Source: Sclerurus mexicanus (taxonomy: Eukaryota > Chordata > Aves > Passeriformes > Furnariidae). Taken from it: 64,000 nucleotides of DNA. Made by a program: the position numbers and the translations under genes. Under the pieces are notes generated by a model, which worked only from the letters and a program-made list of their open reading frames with translations, made no database searches and was not told where the DNA came from. The DNA lies in NCBI GenBank assembly GCA_013396755.1, contig VWZF01007168.1, positions 571,144 through 635,143 on the forward strand, given 5' to 3'. This document shows positions 37,787 through 50,129 of the stretch, one piece after another (positions within the stretch are counted from its first letter, which is position 1; each line of letters begins with the position of its first letter).

Positions 37787-38529
37787 ATTTGCCCAGATTT
37801 GTGACTTTACTTAGGAATCTAACTTTTTGTGGATAAAATAATTCCTTGGCTTTCCTTCAGGTTCTGACTCCTCTAAGCAGCATTTCTTTGTGCAGGTTTC
37901 ATGCAGTATATTTTTTAGGCAAATGTGAGTGCACAAACAGAACTGCAGACTGATGCCAGTGAGCCATTACAGTCTGTCTGGCATGGCTGAGCCATTTCAC
38001 ATGACTGCAAGTATCTGGTGGGTTATTACTGCAGACCCCAAACAATCCTCAAATTTAATGCTTGCAGATTTTAATGTCTGATTCTTTTCAGGCACCTGAG
38101 TGCATAAACAGTTCAGTTGTCAGAGGTCAGGAGCTTTTGCACCTCCAGTTGGCGTTAATGTGGCAAAGCAAACTTTATGTAGTTTCAAAATAAGCCTTCA
38201 GTTTCTTTGTCATGGTGTTTACAATAGCAATGCTTGCATACCCTGATTCTTCTGGGTTTAGAAGCAGCAGTTTCTATCACAGCAGTTATCTATGAAGCAA
38301 AAGTTACACAGAAATCTCAGACAATTCTAGTTCACTGGGGAATCATATAAATGGTGTGATTGATTTAAACCTTATCCTGAAAGAAGGCTTGATGAGAAAA
38401 TAACAATGCTCCCACACACTCCAGGTTCCTCTGTTCCCGCGAATGTTTTTCCAGGTGCTTTGCTATTTGTTAACACTAGAGCTGTAGCTCTCAGATCCTT
38501 ATGTTTTTTTGTTTTTGTTTTTTCCCCAC

Positions 38530-38553
38530 AAGAATTCCTCCAGAGGAATTCTT
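38530..38553. repeat. 24-bp near-perfect palindrome
   Basis: AAGAATTCCTC (38530-38540) and GAGGAATTCTT (38543-38553) are exact reverse complements separated by CA. Each arm contains GAATTC. As a hairpin it would have a 10-bp stem and 4-nt loop. No gene or element edge lies next to it. Confidence 0.75.
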
Positions 38554-41500
38554 AGTAGCAAAGTAGGGGAAATGTATTAAATTGCAAGGTTGTTCTTGCC
38601 ATTTAAGTTCTTACATGGCATTAGCATTATTCTTGTTGGAACCAAGCATGCAGAAAGTTATATTTTGGGAACAGCTACTCTCTGGATTTGAGGTTTTCAA
38701 CATGTCTTTACAGCCTAAAAAGCATATAAGTGTATTCTGCAAGGATTCATGAAGACTGGCAATGGGTACAAGGTGGAGACAGGTGGTCATCAGTCTCTTA
38801 GTCAAGCTAACATGGACAAATGAATGATGAGGCCTTTGTGCCTGATGAGTATGACCTTATCTACATGTACTGTCTTTTCCCTGTTTTCAAGAAAGTTAGA
38901 CCTGCAATGGGTCCCATTGCATGTTCTATGACACTAGTTATCTTTCTTTGTTTGAGGTCTTGTTTTTAATTATCGTGCAAACAGTGTCCCTTATTTTGTT
39001 CTATATGCTGGCACAATATGCTGTACTTAATTTCTCTGTCACATATGATTATATGAAAAAAGAGCAAAGACAAATGAGACTCAGGGAAGAAGGGGCAGTA
39101 ATTTAGCAAAGTTTCTTTTTCCGACCTCCATCCTGTCAAGGGATGTATTTTCCTCCCTATTAAGCATATTTTACTTCTCTCTATACAGTAGAATTTATGT
39201 TCACCCGTTAAGAAAAATACATATATGACCTAGGGGTCTATATGGCAGCAAGTCAGGAATAATTTAGTCATGAGATCATATGTGAAGGGAAGCATATTGC
39301 CACTGGAAAATGTTCTGCTAGTATTATGAAAACACTGGTGCATTTGTATTAAAAGACGCATTATTGTGTTAATGCAGAATATTTAATATGTTAGTGAGCA
39401 TATGGATGAGAAATTACTAAAATTAGGAAGCGACAAGTTACCAATAGCCGATGATCAAGTTACATCTGGACTAAGACTGAAAATTACTTTGACAGCACAT
39501 TTCACTTACATGAGTGCTGAATTAATCATTACCCTTAGCTAATGCACTTACCAGACTTTGTGACAACATGGATGAAACCTAGATTCCTTTGTGTATTTTT
39601 TTTTTCTTCCTTGCATTTACATGGAAAAATGTATTATGTCACCCTAAACTCTCAGCTCAGCTAGTCTGAGGTGCCAAAGAGCTTACAGAACATTCATCCC
39701 ACATTCTTCAGGAAGTTATCTACCAAATTTACAAGATTCCTTACTGATGAAAGTAACATACTTAGTTACTTAGTAGTTTATTGTCTAATTCTAGAACTAC
39801 TATAAGAAATACTGAAAGATATAAAAGACAAGGAATGTAAAATAGGAGATAAGATAATATGAATTGTGTTCTTTTAAACAATCATATGAAATGTCAAGAC
39901 AGTAGAATATAGGATGATGTAAGGCCATTTTACAAGAGGAAAATTGCATGCCTGCATTACCCTGTTTAGAAATATGAATTCTACATATATCATGCTATCC
40001 ACTTCTGTATGAAAAAAATCTTTGAACCCTTAAAATAAAGGGTAAAATTTTGTCACTTTTGGCTCAGAACATACTAGAGGACTTTTTTTTTCTTTTTTTC
40101 CACTTCAGACTAACTTCAGATTACTCCCAGAGACTGAAAACTGGAACTTCTGGAATACATTAGGTGTGGTCCTTTAGTTTATCTTTCAGTTTAATTTCAC
40201 CTGAAAGAAATTCAGTTTATGCATGCCAGCTCCACTAACTCCATCATGCAAAATGATATGCCATGTACAGAAAAGTACAGGAGAAACTGTTTCAGAAGAG
40301 TAGATGCATCCATTAAAAGCAAAAGCATGACTTGATCCATTTATGACTACAATATAGGGGAATGTAGTGCTTACAAGTAGCAAAACCCTTTAACGTGCAG
40401 GAGGCATTTTTAAATCAATGCCAAACTTTATGATTTCAGAGTTACAACATGCTTACAGCTTCTGATGTGTTCACTTAGTTGACATGGGCTATGTGGAAAA
40501 AAATACACATTAAGGATTGTAATCTTATGCTGTCAGTTACAGAATTGCTTTTTGTGATGCTAATTAAAACAAGGAACCTAAGTAAAATGCACGTTTCTTA
40601 AATATATTAGTTCCTAAGTATCTAAAACCCAGCTAAATGCTGAGGTATCCAACTTTAGGCCATAACTTATTGCAGGTGTGTTTAGGTGGGGCTTGACGAA
40701 CTCCAGCTTGTCCCTCTTGTTACAGGATGCTGCACGCCCATCCTGGAGTCAGCTGATTTGCTTGGATCGGTGCTGGGCTCTGGTGGGGCAGTGCACCTTC
40801 AGCACAAGTAATTTAGGCAGTTACAAATCTCTGCTGAACCACACAGCCTTTGGGTTAAAACTGGCTCAAGTTCAGCAGCCTTGGAGTTTGGGGTGAGCTG
40901 GGTTTGTTAGGACTGACCTGCACTGAGTGGGTAGGTACATGCCTGGTACAGGCATACCCAGCCAGTGGGTCAGGGTTCTCAAAATTGCCAACAAAAACTT
41001 GGTTGGAAAACAGTGCTGTTAGTAGATTAGAGTGTTTTGTTTTTTTTTCCTCTGAACAAGGGCTGTGTTTTGGTTGCTTCAAGTCTTAACATGTTTTATG
41101 ATGTTTCTACCCTCCCTTATTCCCAGAAGGATATATATTGATGATAAAGTGTTTCCAGCATACACAGTAATGGTAAATAGTCTTGGGATCCTTTAGAAGG
41201 TAAAAAAGATATTTGAATGACAGCTGTTTTAACTCATCTGTAATTGACTTCTTAGAAGGAAACCCATTGTTTTAAGCAGTTCAATGTTATTGTACAAAAA
41301 AGATTTTATGATAATTGAAATAGATTACCTAATTAAGATTGATTACCTGAGGAGAATTAAAACAGTCTGTGTTATTAAATAAGTAGATAAAGAGTTCAAA
41401 TTCACTGTTTGAACTTACAGATAGTTTCTATGCAATTCTTTAGGGATTTTTTAAATTTCTGTAATTCATTATTTCAACACTAGAGTTTTCATTAAGCTCT

Positions 41501-41788
41501 TAAAAAAATAAATAAAATGGTGAGTAACTCTAGAGTCAAAGCATCAACCATCCCAAGTTTACAGTAAGTTATTTTTTATAGATATATGCAGAATCTCTGT
41601 GCAACTACAGAAAACAAAAATAAGTTGCACAAGACACTGTTTTCTGTTTCTCTGGAAGATATCTGAACAAAATGAAAGTGGGACATAGGTAATCTTAATA
41701 CTTATTCAGAACTGAAAATGCTTAAATCTAAGTGACATCTGTCCATGTGTGAAGTTTGGTTGAAGGTTTAAAAGAAAATATTTTTGTT

Positions 41789-42170
41789 CAGGATCAGGAT
41801 GACAAGGCTGATGAAACTTTATTTTCATTTCTCAAGGAAGTCTTGAGCCAATAGAACCTGGTCCTCATGGGTGACTTCAATTCCTCATACACTTGTTGGG
41901 CAAACAACACAGTGGTGCAGAAGTCATCCATCAGGTTGTTGGAACGCTTTGAGGACTGTCTTCTGCTACAGATTCTGGATGTGCTGACAAGAAACAATGT
42001 ATTGCTCGATTTACTGCTCATGAACCAAGAAGACTTGACAACATCACCACCAATGTTACCCTTGGATAGAGTGATCACAACATTGGGAAGGTCAAGGTCA
42101 TGCTGAGCACTGTGAAGACCAGTTGTAGGACAAAGGCCCAGGATTTTGGAATATCCAGCTTCAATATGCT
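41789..42170 (+). pseudogene. CR1 ORF2 endonuclease remnant
   Basis: Translated from 41789 the frame gives an acidic QDQDDKADE stretch, then an in-frame TAG stop at 41852-41854. It then reads NLVLMGDFN, whose GDFN at 41870-41881 is a conserved motif of AP-type endonucleases in non-LTR retrotransposons. Further along the same frame come a CWANN segment and LLDLLLMNQEDL. The terminal catalytic Ser-Asp-His motif is encoded at 42070-42078, but in a different frame, showing a frameshift between about 42040 and 42070. The gene is therefore dead. In an active element this domain makes the first-strand nick that primes reverse transcription. The stop, the frameshift and the absence of the start make expression of a functional protein implausible. 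Confidence 0.72.
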
Positions 42171-42200
42171 CAGAGCCCAGCTACATGGGAGACTATGAGA
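41789..42200 (+). mobile_element. CR1 LINE internal fragment (endonuclease region)
   Basis: Derived from the 5' part of CR1 ORF2, which encodes an apurinic-type endonuclease that nicks the target DNA. It is unusual among the copies here because most CR1 insertions keep only the 3' end. It lies on the same strand as, and about 1.5 kb upstream of, the CR1 3' end at 43700-44472. The two could be remnants of one longer element. Similarity fades near 42200. Confidence 0.72.
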
Positions 42201-43699
42201 AGTACCCATGAGAAATATCCATGAGGAGACCTTTTCTCTTCCCATCTACAAATTGGCAGAAAATTCTATGTGATAGGAGGTGGATTCATTACTAAGTCTT
42301 TTGAATCTCTAGAACTTAGAAGGAAGGCAATGAAACAAAGAGAGGCATAATTCATAAATCCTTTCTATATATATATATTGGCAAGATAAACAGAGAAAAA
42401 GAATTTCTGATTTAAGGAGAGTGATGTCCCAGAACCTAACAGGTACAAGATGGCTTTAGTAGGGTAGCTTCTAGAACAACCTTCCCACAATAATGAGACT
42501 TATGATTAATTCAAATATATATTTAGATATTTTTATTTGTTTTTAAAAGTAAATATATGGCATATCTGCCCATACAGGCAGAGAATCAGACTCTAGGACC
42601 CAGCAAGTTCTTTCCATTATATTGTGTGAAGTTAGCTATTATATTGTCAAGACTGTTATGTATTTTAAATTTGTATTCAGAGGTATTAAAAAATCAGGAC
42701 TGAAAAATTAAGTCAATTATGAATACTGTCTAGCAGCAAAAAATTAGAATAATTTCTGTATTGTATGTCTGAGTATGTGCCACTGAAGGAAGAAGTAGTT
42801 ATGAAAAACTTAAGGCAAAAAAAAATGTCTGTGATGTTCTGTTTCTGCAGCATGAAATAACAGAAGGAAACTCTTCTGTCATGAGACCAGCTGCTACCAG
42901 AGGTACCTACAGGAGAAGTGTTTGGATTTTTCTTTGCTGAAGGGTACATACAAAAATGTATGTCATTTTTTGTTTTGTTTTTACCAATGTGTATAACTGA
43001 CCAGAAAAAAAATAAATCGGTCTTGATATCTCTAAAAATGCCCAGTCAATTGTAGATTCTTATGCATTCCCATGGATTTAAAATAATGATAATTCTTAAT
43101 ATACTTTTAGGTACAGAACTTTATTAGCACCATTTGTCCTCCTTCGTTTGTCTCTCCATAGCAAAACAAAAAGATGCACCCTTATTCCAGGAAGTATACA
43201 GAGAATGACTAAATGATTTCCTTGTAGAAAACACTCTCTCCCTGTGTTTGGAAGATAGTGTTGCTGTTGGAGAGGAGTTGCTGACGGGAAACAGTTAGCA
43301 CTAAAAGCCTCTGCCTTGGCACAGGGAATGAGTTGGCCTCAACCCAAATAAGAGGAAGCTTCCCTGCGTGCAGAGACACTTGCTGATGGACATTACGTGC
43401 TACCTAAAGAAGACAACAATTGCTCATTGCAGTACTGGAGCAAATTAGTAACCTCTTGTGGCTGAGAAAAAATTATACTCAGAAGAAAAATGCCATAATT
43501 TTGAGAAATGATACATTTACAGTTTGTTTTCCCTGCTGTTTTACATGCTTTAGCACTATCTGATGACAGTGAAATTAAAGCATGAGATGAGGGAGGGAAA
43601 TCATTATTCTGCTTTATTTTAAGGGTGAATGCTGTACCTGTGATTATCTGTGAAGTATCTACAACTCAGATAAGCAATAAAATAAAGGAGCATGACATT
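42201..43699. other. AT-rich DNA between two CR1 pieces
   Basis: No reverse-transcriptase motif is recognisable, although this is where the middle of CR1 ORF2 would lie if the flanking fragments are one element. It includes a TA-repeat at 42367-42379 and AT-rich sequence near 42500-42560. No gene is seen. Confidence 0.5.
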
Positions 43700-44472
43700 A
43701 ATAGGTTTCAGGAGAGGGCTCATGAGAACCTCATGAAGTTCAACGAGGCCAAGTGAAAGGTTCTACACCTGGGTCAGGGCAATCCCAAGCACAAATACAG
43801 CTGGCAGAGAATGGATTGAGATTTGCCCTGCAGAGAAGGAGTTGGGGATACTAATGGATGAAAAATTGGACGTGACCCTGCAACATGTGCTTGTAGCCAA
43901 GATATATCCTGGATTGCATAAATTGACAAGCAGGTAAAGGTAGGTGATTCTGCCCCACTACTTTGCTCTTGTGAAACCCCATTAGAGTGCTGTGTCCAGC
44001 TCTGGGGCATTCAGGATAAGAAAGACATGGACCTGTTAGAATGGGTCCAAAGGAGGGCCAGGAATATGATCAAGGGACTGAAGCACCTCTCTTAGGATGA
44101 CAGGGTGAGAGAGCCGGGGTTTTTGTTTGTTCAGTCTGGCAAATAAAAGGCTTCATGGAGACCTTGTTGCAGCCTTTCAATAAGGAAAAGACAGAGAAAG
44201 ACTCTTTACCAAGGCCTGTAGTGACAGGACAAGGGTCAACAGCTTAAAACTGAAAGTGGGTAGGTTTGGACTGTACACAAGGAAGACATTTTTTACAATG
44301 AGGGCAGTGAGACACTGGAAAGAGTTGCCTAGAGTGGTTGTGGATTGCCCTATCCCTGGACCTTTGAGTTACTAAATCTAATGAAAGGCTTCCTTGCCCA
44401 TGGCAGGAGTGTTAAACTAGACGATCTTTAAAGGTCCCTTCCAACAAAAACCATGCTGTGATTCTGTGATAT
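43700..44472 (+). mobile_element. CR1 LINE 3' end with ORF2 C-terminus (about 770 bp)
   Basis: Sense-oriented CR1. The 5' half corresponds to the region after the reverse-transcriptase active site. The 3' part contains 'tagtgacaggacaagg' near 44220, 'aaggaagacattttttac', 'gcccatggcaggagtgtt', 'aaaggtcccttccaac', and the terminal TGATTCTGTGAT at 44459-44470. It is several times longer than the typical CR1 fragment here. Multiple stops and frame changes show long decay. Confidence 0.92.
43720..44150 (+). pseudogene. CR1 ORF2 C-terminal remnant
   Basis: Short conceptual pieces match the C-terminal part of CR1 ORF2 as I remember it. ENLMKFNEAK at about 43719-43748 is followed directly by a stop and then KVLHLGQGNP. 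ECCVQLWGIQDKKDMDLL and VQRRARNMIKGLKHLS are encoded at about 43990-44095. Stops and shifts separate these pieces, so no protein could be made. The reverse-transcriptase catalytic residues themselves lie upstream in a complete element and are absent. In active CR1 the ORF2 protein copies its own RNA at the genomic nick. Confidence 0.75.
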
Positions 44473-44849
44473 ATGGCTCAACTCCTTCATTTGTTTCATT
44501 ACTATTTTGCGGAAGATTTACTATTCAGCATTAAAATCTTACTTTGAAGATTGTGTAGAAGAAAAACCCAAGAAAAATAAGTTGTTTTGTACAATAGACA
44601 AACTAGAATGGTGGTCATGGGTGGGCATGGGAGGCTTAGACAAAGTTATTAAAGAAGCCCTGCTGCTGAGTCACAAGGTACGGAAAGGACTCCCTTGCTT
44701 TCTTCTCAGAGAAAGGTTTAGGTGTGGCTAAATCCTATCTTAGCCTTGGATTGTGTCAATGGTTTAAATTTAAGGAATTATAGGGGTGTGATTAAATCAC
44801 TTTGTCCCACAGATTTTAATGATTCCAAATAGAATATATTTATATAAAA

Positions 44850-45480
44850 TGAACAGATGAGTGAACAGACAAAATGTCTTCATCAGAATTGTTTAATACA
44901 CAGTGTACAAGCTAAAAACTTACTAGTAGAGTATAATATAACATAAAGTAGTTCAGTGCACTGTATCAAAGCAATTATATTAAAGCAACTGTATCAAAGC
45001 TAGAAAAAGAAACAATCATTAAGTAGAGGTTGATAAAACTCACCATGCAAGACAGCAGGCAGATCTGTCTCTTTCTCTTAACCCCTGGGGAGTAACTATG
45101 AAGAGGTGTCCCTGCTTCATGGGAAACGCTCCACGCTTCAAGGAAGTCCATGGAAGGGTCTGCCACATGAAAGTTGGACTGGGCTTTTATAGTTATAAAG
45201 TGATGGATGGGTAATCATATATTTACAGGACAGTGACCAGCTTATTTGTCAAATCCTGCTTCAGGAAGCAGGATGTGTATTTGAAGTCTGGTGAACCAGG
45301 CTGGTTTCAGCATAATTGAACACCAAGACAGCACCCTGGTGCTAGCAGTAGAACTTGGGTGATAGCTGGCATGATGGCTTGCAATGTATGCATTCTCTGG
45401 TCGGACTCTAGGCCTTATCAGCGTGGGTCATCCTGGCACAATGGTTGATAATAGACTAGTACAAATTCAAACTACAAATA
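44850..45480. mobile_element. Candidate unclassified LTR-like repeat
   Basis: The middle of this stretch is more GC-balanced than its surroundings. It has phrases such as 'caccatgcaagacagcagg' and 'gggaaacgctccacgcttc' that look familiar from avian LTRs, probably in minus orientation, but I cannot name the family. It contains a 9-bp inverted repeat (ATCCTGCTT at 45253-45261, AAGCAGGAT at 45266-45274) and a 28-bp tandem at its start. Ends are undefined. Confidence 0.28.
44960..45000 (+). repeat. Partial tandem repeat, 28-bp period
   Basis: ACTGTATCAAAGC at 44960-44972 recurs exactly at 44988-45000, 28 bp later. An extra AAAGCA lies inside the unit. A simple local duplication. Confidence 0.65.
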
Positions 45481-46129
45481 AGCAGCAGAAATTTATTTCA
45501 CTGTATTAAATTCTGTAGATATAGATAGTGAAGCTTACTATATTTGCATTGTAATAAAAAAATTAGTCCTAAAGTAATTAATATTAATTTATTATGACTA
45601 TTAATACAGTGAAGGTTAACGCAAGTGCAATAATAGATGAGATAAAAGAATGCTAATGCTCACTACTACTCATGTAAGATGAGACCACAATCCAGTTGCA
45701 GCCTTGGCTGATCTCTGATGCTGATGAATACGTAATGTAGAAACTGATACAGAGGTGACATCAGCCACAGGTACAGGGGAGAGAGGACATTGGAAAAATG
45801 ATTGTGCAAATTGCAGTGTGAAAGAGTGACACTAAATCTCTACCTCCCAAAGATAACTTTTGTCTAGAAATTGAAGTTTCAAGGCTGCTGAGCAGAAAGG
45901 GAATGTTGCCTTGTGAGCTGTTTCTACAGGTATAACAGCTGAGGCATTTCTTAAATATGCTAAGTGAAAGGTAGAGAGCCAAAAATGGGACTTTCATAAA
46001 TAAGTCTAGCTCTTTTAAAGAGAAGTTATATGCCTTTTCTAAGCCATTCCCAACTTCATAACAGGAGTTTTACCTTGTGTTTGCTGAAGTATGCTGTATC
46101 ATTCTTTATCCATGCAGAACGGCAGCCAG

Positions 46130-46560
46130 GCAAAGATGAGGAATTAGGCTATATTGCCTTTTTGGAGGGAAGAGGTCCAAATACAAGAGTGTGTGCCATC
46201 AGACCTCGTGGATCTCACACACTGACACATGTATAAACGTCTAGGGGCTGTGGCACATTTCCTGCCAAGCCTGAGAAGCCTGGGTACCGGTTTTGCCAGG
46301 TTAAAAGCACCTCCTTTGTGAGGCCCAGACCAATCCTGCTCCTGTAAGACGCAGGTGGCAGTGAGACAGTTAACTCTGGGCAGGCTCCTTGCCTATCACA
46401 CCTGTGTTGCAGCTGTTATTGCTGGACTCTATACTGGCTATAGTTTCTCCAAATTAAAAATTGGACGTCTTACCCGTGCTTCAAGACAACCGAAGACTTG
46501 GACTACGAAAACTTTATGTCAATAAATACTATACTGTCCCCCTAAGAATTAAAAGACAAA
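46130..46560 (+). mobile_element. Candidate unclassified LTR-like repeat
   Basis: A more GC-balanced stretch in AT-rich DNA, with 'gagaagcctgggtaccgg' near 46273 and an AATAAA signal at 46521-46526 towards its end. This is compatible with the U3-R part of an LTR, but no certain TG...CA termini, target duplication or interior sequence were found. It could equally be unique DNA. Confidence 0.22.
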
Positions 46561-46686
46561 TTTACCACTGCTAATTTAAAGAAAAATCACTTCAAACTGC
46601 ATGTTTTGGAGACAGGCTTTAGAGTCTACACATTTATAAAGCAGCATTAAAAGAGCCATTTATTTTTTATTCAAGCTCTGCTCAAA

Positions 46687-46704
46687 CCCCCCCCCCCAAT
46701 ATAN
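46687..46704 (+). repeat. C-run (11 nt) next to an ambiguous base
   Basis: Eleven C at 46687-46697 followed six bases later by N at 46704, the only undetermined base I noticed. The pairing suggests local sequencing difficulty at the homopolymer. Confidence 0.9.
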
Positions 46705-49700
46705 AAGCTTGTATTTCATATGTGGCTGCACAACTTCATGGCATATTCACCCAGAGATCATACTAACAGTTTTGTTGGTTGTAGATTTCAACTTTGAATA
46801 AAGCAATTCAGTATTAAAAAATAAGCATTTTTTCCCCTTCATTTGATTCCTCTGAGTTTCTGTTAAAAAAAAGGAAGAAAAAAGACACCATTTCAAACTA
46901 TTTTTTTTAAAAAAAAGATATACAAATTATGTGCCTGGAAAAGTCTATACGGTTCTTATTATCTCACGACCTGCAGCATTATTTTAAAGAATAATAAGCT
47001 CTTCACTGTAATATATTGTGGACAGTCTGGTTGTTACCTAAATTCCCCAGGTCTGTTTGATTTTGGTTAGGCTTTGGGTCCATTGCGTTAGCAATGAAAC
47101 AGTTACTTTAGCATTTCCTTTTGCAGCTTTCCATTACAATATATGTGAAATCCAGATGTATTTGTTTTCTTCCAAAAAGTTACCTTGGGATACAAAATCG
47201 TGGCTAATGAATCTGAATATATTGGATCATATCCCAGTCCAGCTCTCTGAGAAACCCAAATTCCATTACCTCAAAAAAACTGACCCCAAAATACAAAATA
47301 CATTAAAAATGCTTTATATGCCAAATAACCATGCTTATTAATCATATCAAAACCTATTGCTTTTGCTTGACCGGAGGAGTTAACACAATTGAGACAGTGG
47401 AATAATAAATTTATTGTATCTGTAGTCTTTAAACTATTTCTTTTATCTCTTTACTTTTAAGAAGTAGTTCAGCAAAAAATAGGCTCTACCAGACTGAAGA
47501 TTTTGTGAGTTGAATTTTATTCCTTTATGCCCCAGAATGTTTTTTCTCCCTGCTAACTTCTAGATTAGACATCTGAAAATAGACCCTTACAATGGAAAAC
47601 TTGACTAAATCCTTGCCGGGTTATGACACTGCCAAGGTATTATATTAAAATTAGTTTTAGAAAACAATTTAAGGCAGTGGTGTGGGAGGTAAAGCTAGAG
47701 ATAATTATACAGAGGTGAGAGAAAACTTACTTCAAAACCAAATTATACAGAGTTAATAGCAAACTTATTTCACCTCCTTTTTCCTCACCCAGCACAGAGG
47801 ATCTTCACTTGCCTCCATTGCTCTGTTTTTGCTACTGCTGTTTTGACCATGATGAGCAATTTTGTTGCTGGTGCTATAGCACTAAAGACCCTTTTCAAAG
47901 AAGAGCTGCCGGAGAGTCATCTGCTTGCAGTTAGGAGGCAAAACCTCAGAGCATGATTAAACTCTTAGCACGTAGTGAGCACATAGCACTGACCCGCTCC
48001 TCTGACTCCCTTCCAATATTCTCGTGTTTCCAAACTGTCTGGAGATGGATTTTCCAAGTAATATTTTCCAGAGCAGAAACAATAAATCAGCTAAAAAGGG
48101 ATACCAAACATCTTCTTCAGCAGTTCTGGGGCGTGCAGTGTCCTTTACTACTTGATAGGAAGTGGTTCATGCTGAGCATCTTAGTATCTTATAAAATAAA
48201 AGCTGTAATTTATTCAATACCATATTAAATAAAGTTTTACATTGTTTGTGCAACTATCCAGTCAACCAGTCATTTCTTTATCTTTCAATTTCATTAATCC
48301 GTTTCCCACCTTCCTAGAGGGAACCATAAGGAATTTTACCATTTTACTATAAAACGTATTAAAGATGCTCAAGATTTATTATTATCACTTCCAGTAAGAT
48401 AGAAAGAGTACAACTTGGATTTTTTTTCTCAATGATACTATACTATTTATTGCATCCTGCTGGAAATCCAAAGTCAAAGACCACATGTCCAGCGAATGTA
48501 AATGGTCATATGCCATTGAAATTTAGAGCTCCGAAGGCCTGTTCTACCTACGAATCTGAAAAGTTGTGTACAAACTAACAACCTTCTTCATTATAAGTCT
48601 TATTTTCAGAACAAAATTACAGTATTTTTTCCACTTCTGGCATTGTAAGAATGATAATATCAATGTGTGAATGTCCCAGAAAAAGAAGAGTTTACAATAT
48701 TTCTCACAGGACAAGAAGGCAGAGGCAAAAATGCAGTGAAATAGATTTGATTTGACCAGATAACTTCCACAGTCTTGCCCAACACTACGGTGTTATTTTT
48801 TGACTTTAAAAAGTTAAGTTGAACACAGAGACATCAATTTCCAATATATCTATTTGGGATGAACACAGTTTTAAATACACCTATTCTATGTCCTGAATAG
48901 TCTTTGCAATTTCGGGAAGTGGCAAATATGAGAGTGAAGGGAGACAAAAATGATAAGAAGGACAGAGGGAGTCTTTCCTTTTTTGAAAATCTTTGAAATA
49001 CTATTTTAATGTCTGTGTAGAATAGGAAGGAGGCTTTTTTTCTTTTTTTTTTTTAATTTAGTTTCTTTGAGTATACTCTGAGTTAGTGTGTGTTATTTTA
49101 AAATTAGGTAATGCTATATGCAAGCTTCTGTCCTTCACACTGGAATTCTTCAGAAACAAGGGTAACAACCCAGAGAGAGATGATTGTCTGATATCGAAGA
49201 AAATAATTTGGTTTTGTCTCTCTTGTCCTATCTTCTTTAGAGGACTTTAAATTACTCTGTCAGGATGCTACATTTCTTTTCTGCAGAGCAGAGAACATGA
49301 ATGCAACATGATGGATGAATATTATACAAAATTTTCTTGACTGTAAGGCCTTTGGATCAAGGACTGTATTTGTGCTTGTATCATACCCAGAAAATTGCTT
49401 GGAAATTTCATTATTAAAGAGGAAGAAATAATAAACAGTGCATAAATTAGAAGTAGAAAATGAATGATAAAGTAGATACAGAGCTCTGGAAGGATTTAAT
49501 AAACTGATTGTGACCAGTTACCCTTTTTGTGACTAGTCAGTTAGACTCATTAATATGAACGATTCTGGACTTGTTACTAATTGTCAGAAAAAGGGAATTT
49601 TTCTCGTACAATGTTAAACATGTATTCTAAAGCTTAGTTTAATTTACAATAGCTGTATGAAAGTAGATTTTTTCCTAGAAGCAGAATATTGTTTATTCCC

Positions 49701-50129
49701 ACAGCTAATTGGTCATAAAGGACTATGCAACATTGTGGCTTTTGCCTGTTGAAATAGTTTCATTTTTCTGACCAGGAATTGGCATAGTATATTAATGTTC
49801 ACTTCACTAATTTTTTTCAAAGATGAAAAAGTATACTTCAGCTGGGATGAGAAGGGTATGTGGCACTAATGAAACATAGTCTACAGTACATTTTTGTAAT
49901 ATATGTGTTAAACTTCTGCAAGACAAGTAGCTCCTACTGCTGAAGTAACTTGAAAAGAATGCGCAACCATTTGAGGGTTGTTAGACGAAGATTGGAAGAA
50001 AATAATTTGCACCTTTCAGTTGAAATACACCTCTAAGTGCCTGTTGATGCAAACAAACTTTAGAGCTTTCATCACTATAATTTTCTTTGAGGGTAATTTC
50101 TTAAAGACAGAGGAATACACGCATTGCTA

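Larger units (their letters stand above)
34761..41788. other. Non-coding DNA, no gene seen
   Basis: From 34761 to about 35480 the sequence is more GC-balanced and may be an old repeat that I cannot name. Its frames (up to 116 codons) show no motif. The remainder is AT-rich. A second GC-balanced patch lies at about 40670-41000. The 17-bp tandem at 37753 and the palindrome at 38530 are listed separately. Confidence 0.5.
44473..50129. other. Non-coding DNA with unclassified repeat-like patches
   Basis: No host exon is recognised. The stretches 44850-45480 and 46130-46560 are possible retroelement sequence and are listed separately. A run of 11 C at 46687-46697 is followed by one undetermined base (N) at 46704. 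The rest is AT-rich, with T-rich sequence near 49036-49055. Confidence 0.5.
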
